Positions 25,581-34,095 of a stretch of 64,000 nucleotides of DNA are shown here, piece by piece (the first letter of the stretch is position 1; every line of letters starts with the position of its first letter). The translations under genes and the position numbers were made by a program. The DNA is from Phycisphaeraceae bacterium (GTDB taxonomy: Bacteria > Planctomycetota > Phycisphaerae > Phycisphaerales > UBA1924): contig JAHCJE010000002.1 in assembly GCA_026128865.1 (NCBI GenBank), positions 1 to 64,000 on the forward strand. The letters run 5' to 3'. Under the pieces are notes generated by a model. The model saw nothing but the letters and a program-made list of their open reading frames with translations. It had not been told where the DNA came from and did no database searches.

Positions 25581-27404
25581 ATGGGAGTCCAGGAGCAGGG
25601 TTCCGCGGTTCGCCGGCGGGGCATGAGCATCGTCAAGATTCTGGTCGGGGGTTCCGCGCTGCTGTTGCTCGCGTTCGTCGCGGTCTGGGCCATGGCCCGG
25701 CCGGGCGGGGGCGAGGCGAGGACGGTCTCCGCGGCGGACGTGGCGCGTGCGCAGACGATGAGTTTCGAGATCATCACGACGGCGACGGGCGAGCTGGAAG
25801 CTCGGAACCAGATCGAGGTGCGTTCCGGGCTGGAAACGCAGACGACAATCATGGAGATCGTGCCAGAGGGGCGGCAGGTACGCAAGGGGGACCTGCTGGT
25901 GCGTCTGAACGCCGAGGCGCTGCTGAACCAGATCACGGAGGAAGAGGACCGAGTCGAGCGAGCGAAGGCGGACCTGATCGCGGCGGAGAACGCGCTGAAG
26001 ATCCAGATCAACGAGAACGATTCGAGGACGCGGGCCGGGAAGTTGAAGATCGAGCTCGCGCAGCTCGCGCTCGATCAGTGGCGAGAGGGCGAGGTGATCC
26101 GCAAGAAGCAGCAGTTGACGCTGGACATAGCGCAGGCGCAGCGGCAGGTGAACCGGCTCCGGGACAAGTTCGAGAAGTCGGTGGAGTTGCTCTCGCGTGG
26201 GTTCATCAGCCAGGATGAGCGTGACCGCGACGAGATCGACAAGATTGATGCCGAGGCTCGGCTGGCGAACGCGAAACTGGACGAGGACGTATACCTGACG
26301 TACCAGTACCCGCGCGATCAGAAGACGCGTGAGTCGGACCTCGAGGAAGCGAAGGCCGAGTTGGAGCGCATCGAGGCGGTCAACGCGATCAACCTTGCCG
26401 CCAAGCAGGCGAATCTGGACAGCGCGATGCGTCAGTTCCGGAACCGTGAGGCGCGGCTGCTGCGGCTGCGGGAGCAGTTCGACGCGGCGACGGTGTACGC
26501 GCCGACGGACGGGCTGGTGGTGTACGCGACGAGTCTCGAGCGCAACCAGCGCATGTGGGGCGGCGGCGGCGAAGGCCCGCTCCAGATCGGCCGGCAGGTC
26601 CGTCCGAACGAACTCCTCATCATCCTCCCGGACACGACCCAGATGGTCGCCACGGTGCGCGTGCACGAGGCGCTGGCGGGACGCATCCGCCCCGGCCAGA
26701 CGGCGCGGGTCAAGGTGAGCGCGGCCGGCGGCGAGACCTTCGTGGGGCGCGTCGAGTCCATCGGCGTGCTGGCGGAGACGGGCGGCTGGCGCGACCCGAA
26801 CCGGCGCGAGTACTCGGTGCGCGTCGGGCTGGACGTCGACAACGCGGCCGGGGAACTGAAGCCCTCGATGCGGGCCGAGTCGGAACTCACGCTCGGCCGG
26901 GTCGAGAACGCCCTTGCCGTCCCGGTCCAGGCCGTCTTCAGCGACGGGCCGGTGCGGTTCGTGTATGTGCCGCGCGGCTCGCGGTACGAGCGCACGCCCG
27001 TTCGCGTCGGACGAGTCTCTGACACCCTCGCCGAGATTGCAGCGGGCTTGACCGAAGGGCAACAGGTGCTGCTTCGTGAGCCGTCGCCCGGCGAGGTCCT
27101 CGACCGCCCCTGGGACGCCGAGCGGTTGAAGTCGGTCGGGCTGGCGCTGGACGAATCGGGTCGTCCTGTCGCGCCCGCGATGCAGCCGGGCAACGGGCAG
27201 CCGATGCGGATGGCGATGCCTCCGGCGGGCGCTGGACCGTCACGCGGCCCCGACGGCGCGCCGCGTGCTGAGGGCGCGGCCACGACGGATGCGGCGGATG
27301 GCCGCCGGCCGCAGGGCGAGGTTCCGGAGGGGCGCCCGCGGCGTGCGCCGGGCACGGAGACGCCCGCCGCCCCCGCCGCGGAGACGAACCGCTCGCGCGG
27401 GTGA
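25581..27404 (+). CDS. HlyD/RND-type periplasmic adaptor
   Basis: 607 residues from ATG 25581, with AAGGAG about eight bases upstream. One N-terminal membrane helix (about 18-38) anchors the protein. A split biotinyl-lipoyl domain (IMEIVPEGRQVRKGDLLVRL and YAPTDGLVVYA) brackets a long coiled-coil hairpin (about 110-290). A beta-barrel domain (MVATVRVHEALAGRIRPGQ) and a membrane-proximal domain follow. This is the MacA/HlyD order, linking an inner-membrane pump to an outer-membrane channel. The last 90 residues are Pro/Gly/Ala-rich. No ABC or RND pump gene is adjacent; the next gene is a symporter that starts 27 bases on, so the partner is unknown. Confidence 0.88.
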   Translation: MGVQEQGSAVRRRGMSIVKILVGGSALLLLAFVAVWAMARPGGGEARTVSAADVARAQTMSFEIITTATGELEARNQIEVRSGLETQTTIMEIVPEGRQVRKGDLLVRLNAEALLNQITEEEDRVERAKADLIAAENALKIQINENDSRTRAGKLKIELAQLALDQWREGEVIRKKQQLTLDIAQAQRQVNRLRDKFEKSVELLSRGFISQDERDRDEIDKIDAEARLANAKLDEDVYLTYQYPRDQKTRESDLEEAKAELERIEAVNAINLAAKQANLDSAMRQFRNREARLLRLREQFDAATVYAPTDGLVVYATSLERNQRMWGGGGEGPLQIGRQVRPNELLIILPDTTQMVATVRVHEALAGRIRPGQTARVKVSAAGGETFVGRVESIGVLAETGGWRDPNRREYSVRVGLDVDNAAGELKPSMRAESELTLGRVENALAVPVQAVFSDGPVRFVYVPRGSRYERTPVRVGRVSDTLAEIAAGLTEGQQVLLREPSPGEVLDRPWDAERLKSVGLALDESGRPVAPAMQPGNGQPMRMAMPPAGAGPSRGPDGAPRAEGAATTDAADGRRPQGEVPEGRPRRAPGTETPAAPAAETNRSRG

Positions 27405-27416
27405 GCCGCGGGCGGG

Positions 27417-27422
27417 TATGCT
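27417..27422 (+). promoter_or_regulatory. -10-like element TATGCT of the SSS symporter gene
   Basis: TATGCT is nine bases before the GTG at 27432, which would leave a leader of only about two bases. No Shine-Dalgarno is visible. Confidence 0.35.
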
Positions 27423-27431
27423 CCGCGCCGC

Positions 27432-29000
27432 GTGAACGGGAACGGCTTCGCGACGCTCGATTGGATCGCGCTCGGCGGGTACTTCGCGCTGCTGCTCGCG
27501 AGCGGGGTGTGGTTCGCGCGGCGCGGGCAGCGCACGACCGAGGACTACTTCCTCGGCGGGCGGCGCATGCCCGCGTGGGCGGTCGCGGTTTCGATCGTGG
27601 CGACGAGCCTGTCGGCGGCGTCGTTCATCGGCGTGCCGGAGTCGGGGTATCGGTCGGACCTCACCTACCTGACGACCAATCTGGGTCTGGTGATCGCCGC
27701 GGTGATCATCGCGGTTTTTTTCATCCCCGCGTTCTACCGGCAGCGGGTGCAGACGGTGTACGAGTTGCTGGGGCGGCGGTTCGGCGAGCCGGCGCGGGTC
27801 GCGGCGAGCGCGGCGTACCTCGTCGGACGCGTTATGGCCAGCGGGGCGCGGGTGTACATCGGCGCGATCCCCGCGTCGCTCGTGCTCTTCGGCGACACGC
27901 AGGCGCACCACCTGCTCGGCGCGATCGGCGTCGTGTGCGCCGTGGGCATCGCCTACACGTTCGTCGGCGGCGTGGCGAGCGTGATCTGGACCGACGCCAT
28001 TCAGATGATCGTCTTCATCGGCGCGTGCGCGCTTGCCGTCGTGCTCATCCGCGCCGACATTCCGGCTTCGAACGCCGAGATCGTCGCGGCGTGGAGCACG
28101 GGCGCGCCGGACGGCGGGTCGAAACTCCGGCTTTTCGACCTCTCGGCCGACCTCTCGAAGCAGTTCACGCTGCTCGCGTCGCTGATCGGCTTCACGCTGC
28201 TCGGGCTGGCTTCGTACGGCGCGGACCAGGACCTCGTGCAGCGGATGCTGACCTGCAAGGACGCGAAGCGCGGCTCGTGGTCGGTCATCTCCGGCATCCT
28301 GCTCGGCATCCCGTCGATTGCGCTCTTCCTGCTGGTGGGGCTGCTGCTGTGGGTGTACTACGCGCGGCCGGACCTCATGGGCGAGCACGCTCCCCCCGCC
28401 GCGCCGGACGACTCGCGGCAGGTGTTCCTGCGCTACATCATCGACCGGATGCCGGCGGGGGTGACGGGGGTGATGATGGCGGGGCTGTTCGCGGCCGCGC
28501 TGAGCAGCCTGAACTCGACCATCAACGCGATGAGCGGGACGTTCATCAACGACATGTACCGGCGCATGGTCCGTGGGCGCGAGGAGCGGCACTATCTGAG
28601 GGCCGGCCGCGTCGGGGTGGTCGTGACGGGGCTGGTGCTGTGCGCGTTCGCGTCGTTCTGCGTCTTCTGGCAGCGAGCGCACGACGAATCGGGCGGGGGC
28701 GGGCTGCTGGGCTTCGCGCTGAGCGTGATGGTCTTTGCCTATGCGGGGATGGCTGCGGTGTTCGTGGTTGCGCTGTTCACGCGGCGCGGGAGCAGCGCGA
28801 GCGTCATCGCTGCGCTTGGGACCGGGTTCGTGGTGGTCGCGCTGGTGCAGCCGAATGTGATGACGGTGTGGGCTGGGTGGACGCCTTGGGCGGGTTGGCT
28901 GGCGGGTGTGAAGCTCGCGTTCCCGTGGCAACTGACGGTGGGGTTTGCGGCCGCGCTGCTTGTGTGTCTTCTGGGTGCGCCGAAGAAGACCGCTCCCTGA
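27432..29000 (+). CDS. Sodium:solute symporter (SSS family)
   Basis: 522 residues with 12-14 predicted membrane helices. SSS signatures include RTTEDYFLGGRRMPAWAVAVS near 36 and the helix with SLSAASFIGVPESGY. The GADQDLVQRML segment and FAAALSSLNSTINA also match the family. The substrate is not visible in the sequence. Because anmK and murQ follow, uptake of MurNAc or anhydro-MurNAc is a reasonable guess. The stop codon TGA lies inside the first copy of a dispersed repeat (28988), so the last residues KKTAP are partly repeat-encoded. Confidence 0.88.
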   Translation: MNGNGFATLDWIALGGYFALLLASGVWFARRGQRTTEDYFLGGRRMPAWAVAVSIVATSLSAASFIGVPESGYRSDLTYLTTNLGLVIAAVIIAVFFIPAFYRQRVQTVYELLGRRFGEPARVAASAAYLVGRVMASGARVYIGAIPASLVLFGDTQAHHLLGAIGVVCAVGIAYTFVGGVASVIWTDAIQMIVFIGACALAVVLIRADIPASNAEIVAAWSTGAPDGGSKLRLFDLSADLSKQFTLLASLIGFTLLGLASYGADQDLVQRMLTCKDAKRGSWSVISGILLGIPSIALFLLVGLLLWVYYARPDLMGEHAPPAAPDDSRQVFLRYIIDRMPAGVTGVMMAGLFAAALSSLNSTINAMSGTFINDMYRRMVRGREERHYLRAGRVGVVVTGLVLCAFASFCVFWQRAHDESGGGGLLGFALSVMVFAYAGMAAVFVVALFTRRGSSASVIAALGTGFVVVALVQPNVMTVWAGWTPWAGWLAGVKLAFPWQLTVGFAAALLVCLLGAPKKTAP

Positions 29001-29120
29001 CGGTCGCGGCTCGTTGGGGGACGGAAGACCGCTCCCTGACGGTCGCGGCTCGTTGGGGGACGGAAGACCGCTCCCTGACGGTCGCGGCTCGTTGGGGGAC
29101 GGTCGCGGCTCGTCGGGAGG
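28988..29120. repeat. Three 39-bp tandem units of the RPSGSG-type repeat plus a partial copy
   Basis: GACCGCTCCCTGACGGTC plus GCGGCTCGTT begins at 28988, 29027 and 29066, each followed by GGGGGACGGAA or similar, giving an exact 39-base period. A partial unit starts at 29101. It is the reverse complement of the pair in pabB (4764-4830). Its first unit supplies the symporter stop codon and the array fills most of the gap to anmK. Confidence 0.9.
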
Positions 29121-29130
29121 TGGTCGCGTG

Positions 29131-29136
29131 TAGGCT
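29131..29136 (+). promoter_or_regulatory. -10-like element TAGGCT of anmK
   Basis: TAGGCT lies six bases before the GTG at 29143, directly after the repeat array. No Shine-Dalgarno is visible. Confidence 0.35.
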
Positions 29137-29142
29137 GATGCC

Positions 29143-30235
29143 GTGACGCCGTGCCGTGCCATCGTCGGATGCATGACGGGCACCAGCCTGGACGGGCTGG
29201 ACGCCGCGCTGGTGCGCGTCGAGGGTCGCGGGCTTGGCGTGCGGGTCGGCGCGGAGCGTACGGCCCGGAGGCCGCTGGGCGAGTTGGGTGCGCGGCTTCG
29301 TTCGCTGGCTTCGGGGTGCGCGCACCGCGCGAGCGAGATCGCCGCGATGGCGAGCGACCTGGCCCTGCTGCACGCGGAGGCAGTGCGCGAGGCCTCCGGC
29401 GGCGTGCCCATCGACCTCGTGGCCGCGCACGGGCAGACGGTGTTCCACGCCCCCCCCCTTGAGTTGGCAACTGTTGAACGGGGCTGTGCTGGCGCACGCG
29501 GTGCGTGCGCCCGTCGTGTTCGACCTTCGGGCGGCGGACCTGGCGTCGGGCGGGCAGGGCGCGCCGATCACGCCGATCGCCGATGCGATCCTGTTCGGCG
29601 ACCCCGGCGAGCGGCGCACGATCGTGAACCTCGGCGGCTTCTGCAACGTGACGCGCCTGCCGCGGATCGAGTCGGTGTCCGACGCGCTCGAAACGATCGA
29701 AGCGGCTGACGTATGCGCGTGCAACCATCTGCTCGACGCGGCGGCACGCGCCGTGCTGCGTGCGCCGTTTGACGCGGGCGGCGCGGTCGCGTTGCGGGGG
29801 AGGCCTGCGCCTCGCGTCGTGGATGGGATTGTCTCCCTGCTCGAAAGGCAGCGGACGAGCGGCCGCTCGCTCGGCAGTGGGGACGAGTTGGCGGGGGTGA
29901 TTTCCGGACTCGGGGGGGGGGTTCCGGCGGAGGACCATTGCCGTTCGGTGTGCGAGGCTGTCGCGAGCGTCGTTGCGGGGGCTGTCGGGGAGTGCGATCG
30001 CGTTCTGCTCGCGGGCGGCGGCGCGCGCAACCGCGCGCTTGTCGGGGCGATCGCCTCGCGCCTGGGCGTGACCGTCGAGACGACCGCGGCCTACGGGGTC
30101 GGCATCGGCGACCGCGAGGCCATTGCGATTGCCATTCTCGGTGCTCTGTGCGATGATGGAGTTCCTATCACACTGCCTGGCGTAACGGGCTGCGCGCGGC
30201 CCGCGCCGGTCGCCGGTTGCTGGGTGAGTGCATGA
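29143..30235 (+). CDS. anmK: Anhydro-N-acetylmuramic acid kinase, frameshifted at a C9 run
   Basis: AnmK phosphorylates and opens 1,6-anhydro-MurNAc to MurNAc-6-phosphate. The N-terminal part (IVGCMTGTSLDGLDAALV, then LVAAHGQTVFHAPP) is read in one frame up to about 29458. The rest (LSWQLLNGAVLAHAV, FDLRAADLASGGQGAPITPI, NLGGFCNVT, LLAGGGARNRALV) is read in the next. The switch falls on a run of nine C (29450-29458); with eight C the frame is continuous as APPLSWQLLNG. The cause may be a read error, slippage variation or a recent mutation. A G10 run (29912-29921) is in frame. murQ overlaps the end by ATGA. Confidence 0.88.
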
Positions 30236-31152
30236 GCCACGGTCTTCCCGATCGCTCGCACCTGCTGACGGAGCAGCGCAATCCGCGCAGCGCGTCGTTG
30301 CACCGGATGAGCGTTGCGGAGTGCGTGCGTCTCATCAACGACGAGGACGCGCGGGTGATCGAGGCTCTGCGTGAGGCCGCCCCTGCGCTCGGGGCGTTGA
30401 TCGAGGCCGCCGAGCCGGGCTTCATCGCGGGCGGGCGGCTGGTCTACGTGGGCGCGGGCACGTCGGGACGGCTGGGCGTGCTCGACGCGGCAGAGGCGCC
30501 GCCGACGTTCCAGGTGGAGCCGGGGCGGGTCGTCGGCATCATCGCGGGGGGCGTCGGCGCGCTGACGCGCTCGAGCGAGTCGAAGGAGGACGAACGGAGC
30601 GGCGCGCACGCCGAACTCGACGCTCTGCGGCTCACGGGGCGCGACACGGTGATCGGCATCGCTGCTGGGGGGACGACACCCTTCGTGCTCGGCGCGATCG
30701 AGCGTGCGGCGTCGCTGGATGATCGGCCGGTTACGGCGTTGATCGTGTGCGCGGACGTCGAGCCGCCCGCGGGGGTGGGACATCTCATCATGCTTCGCAC
30801 GGGCGAGGAAGTGCTGACCGGCTCGACGCGGATGAAGGCGGGCACGGCCACGAAACTCGTGCTGAACACCATCTCCACGACGCTGATGGTTCGGGCCGGG
30901 CGCGTCTACGAGAACCTGATGGTCGATGTGCGGGCGACGAACGACAAGCTCCGGGATCGGGCGGCGCGCATCGTCGCGACGCTCACGGGCCTCGGACGCG
31001 TCGAGTCGCTCTCGCTCCTGGACCGCGCCGGCGGCGCGGTGAAGACCGCCGTCGTCATGCACCGGCTCGGCGTCCCGCGGGAATCGGCCGAGGAGAGGCT
31101 GCGTTCGTGCGGAGATCGGCTCGACCGGGCGCTCGGGGAAGTGTCTGAGTGA
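30232..31152 (+). CDS. murQ: N-acetylmuramic acid 6-phosphate etherase
   Basis: 306 residues. MurQ cleaves the lactyl ether of MurNAc-6-P to give GlcNAc-6-P and D-lactate, the step after AnmK. The SIS-domain signature is clear: LVYVGAGTSGRLGVLDAAEAPPTF, then VIGIAAGGTTPFVLGA and LTGSTRMKAGTATKLVLNTIS. The normal length for MurQ is about 300. It starts inside the anmK stop codon (ATGA), which indicates translational coupling. Confidence 0.96.
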   Translation: MSHGLPDRSHLLTEQRNPRSASLHRMSVAECVRLINDEDARVIEALREAAPALGALIEAAEPGFIAGGRLVYVGAGTSGRLGVLDAAEAPPTFQVEPGRVVGIIAGGVGALTRSSESKEDERSGAHAELDALRLTGRDTVIGIAAGGTTPFVLGAIERAASLDDRPVTALIVCADVEPPAGVGHLIMLRTGEEVLTGSTRMKAGTATKLVLNTISTTLMVRAGRVYENLMVDVRATNDKLRDRAARIVATLTGLGRVESLSLLDRAGGAVKTAVVMHRLGVPRESAEERLRSCGDRLDRALGEVSE

Positions 31153-31235
31153 CGGTCGGGTTCTGACTTCTCGAAGCCCCGGCCCCATTGCGCTCTTCGC
31201 GTGCCTGCCTGCTGTCGGCTCCGGCGCACCGCCAC

Positions 31236-31241
31236 TACACT
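31236..31241 (+). promoter_or_regulatory. -10-like element TACACT of the nucleotidyltransferase gene
   Basis: TACACT is six bases before the GTG at 31248; no Shine-Dalgarno precedes that codon. Confidence 0.35.
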
Positions 31242-31247
31242 CTGGCC

Positions 31248-32522
31248 GTGCGGGCGGCGAAACGACCTTGGACGAGCGAGCAGGCCCGCTTGGCGGCCGT
31301 GGGCATTGTCCGCGCGTTGCGTGAAGCGGGGCATGAGGCGTACCTGGCGGGTGGGTGCGTGCGCGACGAACTCCTCGGACTCGAACCCACCGACTACGAC
31401 GTGGCCACCGACGCGCACCCCGATCGCATCCGTTCGCTGTTTCGGCGCACGAACGAGGTCGGTGTGAGTTTCGGCGTGGTCCTGGTGAAGGAGCGCAACG
31501 TCGCGGTCGAGGTCGCCACGTTCCGCGCCGACGGGCCGTACTCGGATCGTCGCCGGCCCGACCACGTGGAGTTCGCGGACGCGACGGCGGACGCGCGCCG
31601 GCGGGACTTCACCATCAACGCCCTCTTCCTCGACCCGTTCGCCGAGGGCGAAGCGACGCGCGTGCGTGGCCGGGTGATCGACCTTGTCGGCGGAGTCGCG
31701 GACTTGGAGCGCAAGGTCATCCGGGCGGTGGGCGATGCTGAGCAGAGGCTGGCGGAGGACCACCTGCGGGCATTGCGGGCGGTTCGGTTCGCATCGCGGC
31801 TCGGGTTCGAGATCGAGGCGGGCACGGCGCGGGCGATCCGTGAGCATGCGGCGGCACTCGGGGGGGTGAGCCGGGAGCGAATCGGGGACGAGATCCGGAG
31901 CATGATGGATCGGCCCACGCGAGCCCGAGCCGTCCTTCTTCTCCAGTCTCTCTCGCTCGACGCTCCCGCTCTGGACGCCCTCCACTGCGACGCGGAACCC
32001 TCTGTGCTCGCCCGCCTCGGGCCGGAAGCCGGGCTGGCGGCCTGCCTCGGGGCGTGGGCGATCGACCGGGGTGAGATCGCGAGCGAGGCCCAACTGCCGG
32101 CCCTGCTGCGGTCCCGTCGCAGGGCGTTGTGCCTGAGCAACGAGGAGCGAGACGCACTCCGCGACGTTCTGGGGGGGGCTCTCGGGTTGCCCGGGAGGTG
32201 GCCTGGTCTGGGTGTGGCCGCCCGGAAGCGTCTGGCGTCGAGCGGGCATTTTGCAGAAACTCTGGCTCTGCTGAGGGCGTTCAGGCCGGAGTTTGGCGCG
32301 GAGGTGGCCAGGTGTGTCCAAGAGCTTGCCGCGACGCCATCGGGGCTTTCGCCGGCACCGATGATCACCGGGGACGACCTCGCGGCGGCTGGGCTGAGGC
32401 CCGGTCCGATGTTTGCGACGTTGCTGTCGGCGGTCTTTGACGCTCAGTTGGAGGACAGAATCCGAACCCGGGAAGAGGCTCTTGCTCTTGCCTTGGAACT
32501 CGCAGCGGGTCCGGGGGTCTAA
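31248..32522 (+). CDS. CCA-adding enzyme / poly(A) polymerase family protein
   Basis: 424 residues. Class II tRNA nucleotidyltransferase fold: AYLAGGCVRDELLGLEPTDYDVAT holds the GG and metal-binding DxD region, and RRDFTINALFLDP is the second signature. The RNA-binding neck follows (EDHLRALRAVRFASRLGFEIE). These enzymes add CCA to tRNA 3' ends or add poly(A), and sequence alone does not decide which. The start GTG 31248 is preferred over an upstream codon at 31188 because the extra 20 residues look random. A G8 run (32171-32178) lies in frame. Confidence 0.9.
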   Translation: MRAAKRPWTSEQARLAAVGIVRALREAGHEAYLAGGCVRDELLGLEPTDYDVATDAHPDRIRSLFRRTNEVGVSFGVVLVKERNVAVEVATFRADGPYSDRRRPDHVEFADATADARRRDFTINALFLDPFAEGEATRVRGRVIDLVGGVADLERKVIRAVGDAEQRLAEDHLRALRAVRFASRLGFEIEAGTARAIREHAAALGGVSRERIGDEIRSMMDRPTRARAVLLLQSLSLDAPALDALHCDAEPSVLARLGPEAGLAACLGAWAIDRGEIASEAQLPALLRSRRRALCLSNEERDALRDVLGGALGLPGRWPGLGVAARKRLASSGHFAETLALLRAFRPEFGAEVARCVQELAATPSGLSPAPMITGDDLAAAGLRPGPMFATLLSAVFDAQLEDRIRTREEALALALELAAGPGV

Positions 32523-32609
32523 TATCTGTACGGGGTCGCATCTCAGGGGGTGTCCGAGCGGTGTGCAACGGGCCCGGCTCCGACAAACGGGCTGAAAGGG
32601 CAAGCAGAC

Positions 32610-34040
32610 ATGGGCAGTGCGCGCGCGCGTGGATGGGTCGTGTCGGTGCTGAGTGTGGTGGTCGCGGCCGCCGCGGTTCTGTCGCCGCTTCCTTCGCGGG
32701 AGGCGAGGGCGGAGATGACGCAGGACGGGACGGTCGCCCGCACCAAAGACGTGCTGATCTTTAAGGACGGGCGGATTGTCGAAGGGCGGGTGCTCGAAGA
32801 GACCGCGACCGAGATCCGCTTCGAGGTGAAGGTCGGGAGCATCGCCGCGCCGACGGTCTATCGCAAAGCGGACATCCTCGAGGTGCAGCGCGGCGCGGCG
32901 ACGGACGTTTCCTCCCCCGCCCCGAACGTGCGTGACGAGCGTCGCGACGCCAGTCCAAGAGTGACGGGCGACCCCGGCGCTCCTGGCGTGTACGTGATGG
33001 AGATGACGGGCCGCTTCGGGCGCGACATCTCGGTGACGCCGATTCGGAACGTGCTCGATGATGCTCGTCAGCACAAACCCGACGTGCTGATCGTGGTGCT
33101 TGACAATGCGTGGCAGTACGGGGATGGGAGCGACGCGCCGGACGACGCGGCGGCGTTCGGTCAGATTTTCCTGGCTGAGGACATCGAGCCGATCTTCACG
33201 CAGGAGATCCCGCAGAAGTGGGGCTACACGCCGCGGATTGTGATCTGGGTGAAGAAGGCGATGGGCGGTGCGTGCTTCCTGCCGTTCAACTTCTCTGAGG
33301 TTTATTTCCACCCGGACGGGAAGATGGGCGGTATCGGGAACCTGATCTACCAGTACGGTACGACCGGGGACGAGATGGTCCGCGAGAAGCTTTTCTCGGC
33401 CGGCATGGGCCACGCCCGAGGCATGGCGAACCACGGCGGGTACGACCCGAGGATCGTGACGGCGATGGCGCGAGCGGACTACGTGCTGTCGTACCGGATG
33501 GTGGGGGGGCGGGCGGAGTTGCTGGAGCGGCTGCCGGAAGGTCCGAACGAGTTCTTGCTGACGAACGACGGCACGAAGGACGAGTTCAAGGACACGATCC
33601 AGGCGCTCGCGCGTGGCGAGGGGAAGAACACGCTGACGCTGAACGCGAAGGTCGCTCGCGATCTGGGCGTATCGAAGGGCACGGTGAGCAACCTTGATGA
33701 GTTGCTGTTCGAGTTGCAGTTGCACCGTCGTCACAACCTGATCGATGGGCGTGCCAAGCAGTTGTGGGAGCGTTGGGGCCGGGACATCACGGAGGGTGAG
33801 CGTGAGATTCGCCGGCTCCTGGAGGAGTTCGGTCGCATCCAGGTGCAGGGCGACTACAGCCAGCGTTCCGCGGCCCGGGCGCAGCAGATACGGACGCTCC
33901 AGCGGATCCAGCAGATTCTCAAGCGTTTCGAGGAAGTGGCGAGCCTTGGATTGATGCGTCTGGACAACGTCCCCTCGCCGCAGCAGATCGACGTGATGAT
34001 CGAGCAGATTCGTCAGGAACAGATGAAGGACAGGCGCTGA
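32610..34040 (+). CDS. Secreted ClpP/SppA-fold protein, probably without nucleophile
   Basis: 476 residues. A signal peptide covers about 1-35 (VVSVLSVVVAAAAVLS). A small beta domain follows (KDVLIFKDGRIVEGRVLEE, about 45-95), then a ClpP/crotonase-like domain (about 120-300). In its paralogue (34096-35364) the segment where a catalytic Ser is expected reads SAISAAAM; here the matching segment reads KKAMGGACF, with no Ser, so the domain may be inactive. The C-terminal 120 residues are helical, charged and probably coiled. It is in tandem with the paralogue, 55 bases apart, and likely co-transcribed. The function is unknown. Confidence 0.72.
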   Translation: MGSARARGWVVSVLSVVVAAAAVLSPLPSREARAEMTQDGTVARTKDVLIFKDGRIVEGRVLEETATEIRFEVKVGSIAAPTVYRKADILEVQRGAATDVSSPAPNVRDERRDASPRVTGDPGAPGVYVMEMTGRFGRDISVTPIRNVLDDARQHKPDVLIVVLDNAWQYGDGSDAPDDAAAFGQIFLAEDIEPIFTQEIPQKWGYTPRIVIWVKKAMGGACFLPFNFSEVYFHPDGKMGGIGNLIYQYGTTGDEMVREKLFSAGMGHARGMANHGGYDPRIVTAMARADYVLSYRMVGGRAELLERLPEGPNEFLLTNDGTKDEFKDTIQALARGEGKNTLTLNAKVARDLGVSKGTVSNLDELLFELQLHRRHNLIDGRAKQLWERWGRDITEGEREIRRLLEEFGRIQVQGDYSQRSAARAQQIRTLQRIQQILKRFEEVASLGLMRLDNVPSPQQIDVMIEQIRQEQMKDRR

Positions 34041-34095
34041 CCCGCGCGGCGGATCAGCGGTGCAGATCGTGAAGCAGATGAAGAAGAGGAACACC

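Noticed and set aside
28988-29120. CRISPR array
   Set aside because: The 39-base periodicity has spacers of only about 11 bases that are the same in each unit; it is a tandem array of a dispersed element.
27401-29146. 581-residue plus-strand frame over the SSS gene
   Set aside because: The symporter frame gives a clean polytopic protein with family motifs; this frame gives Arg/Gly-rich sequence.
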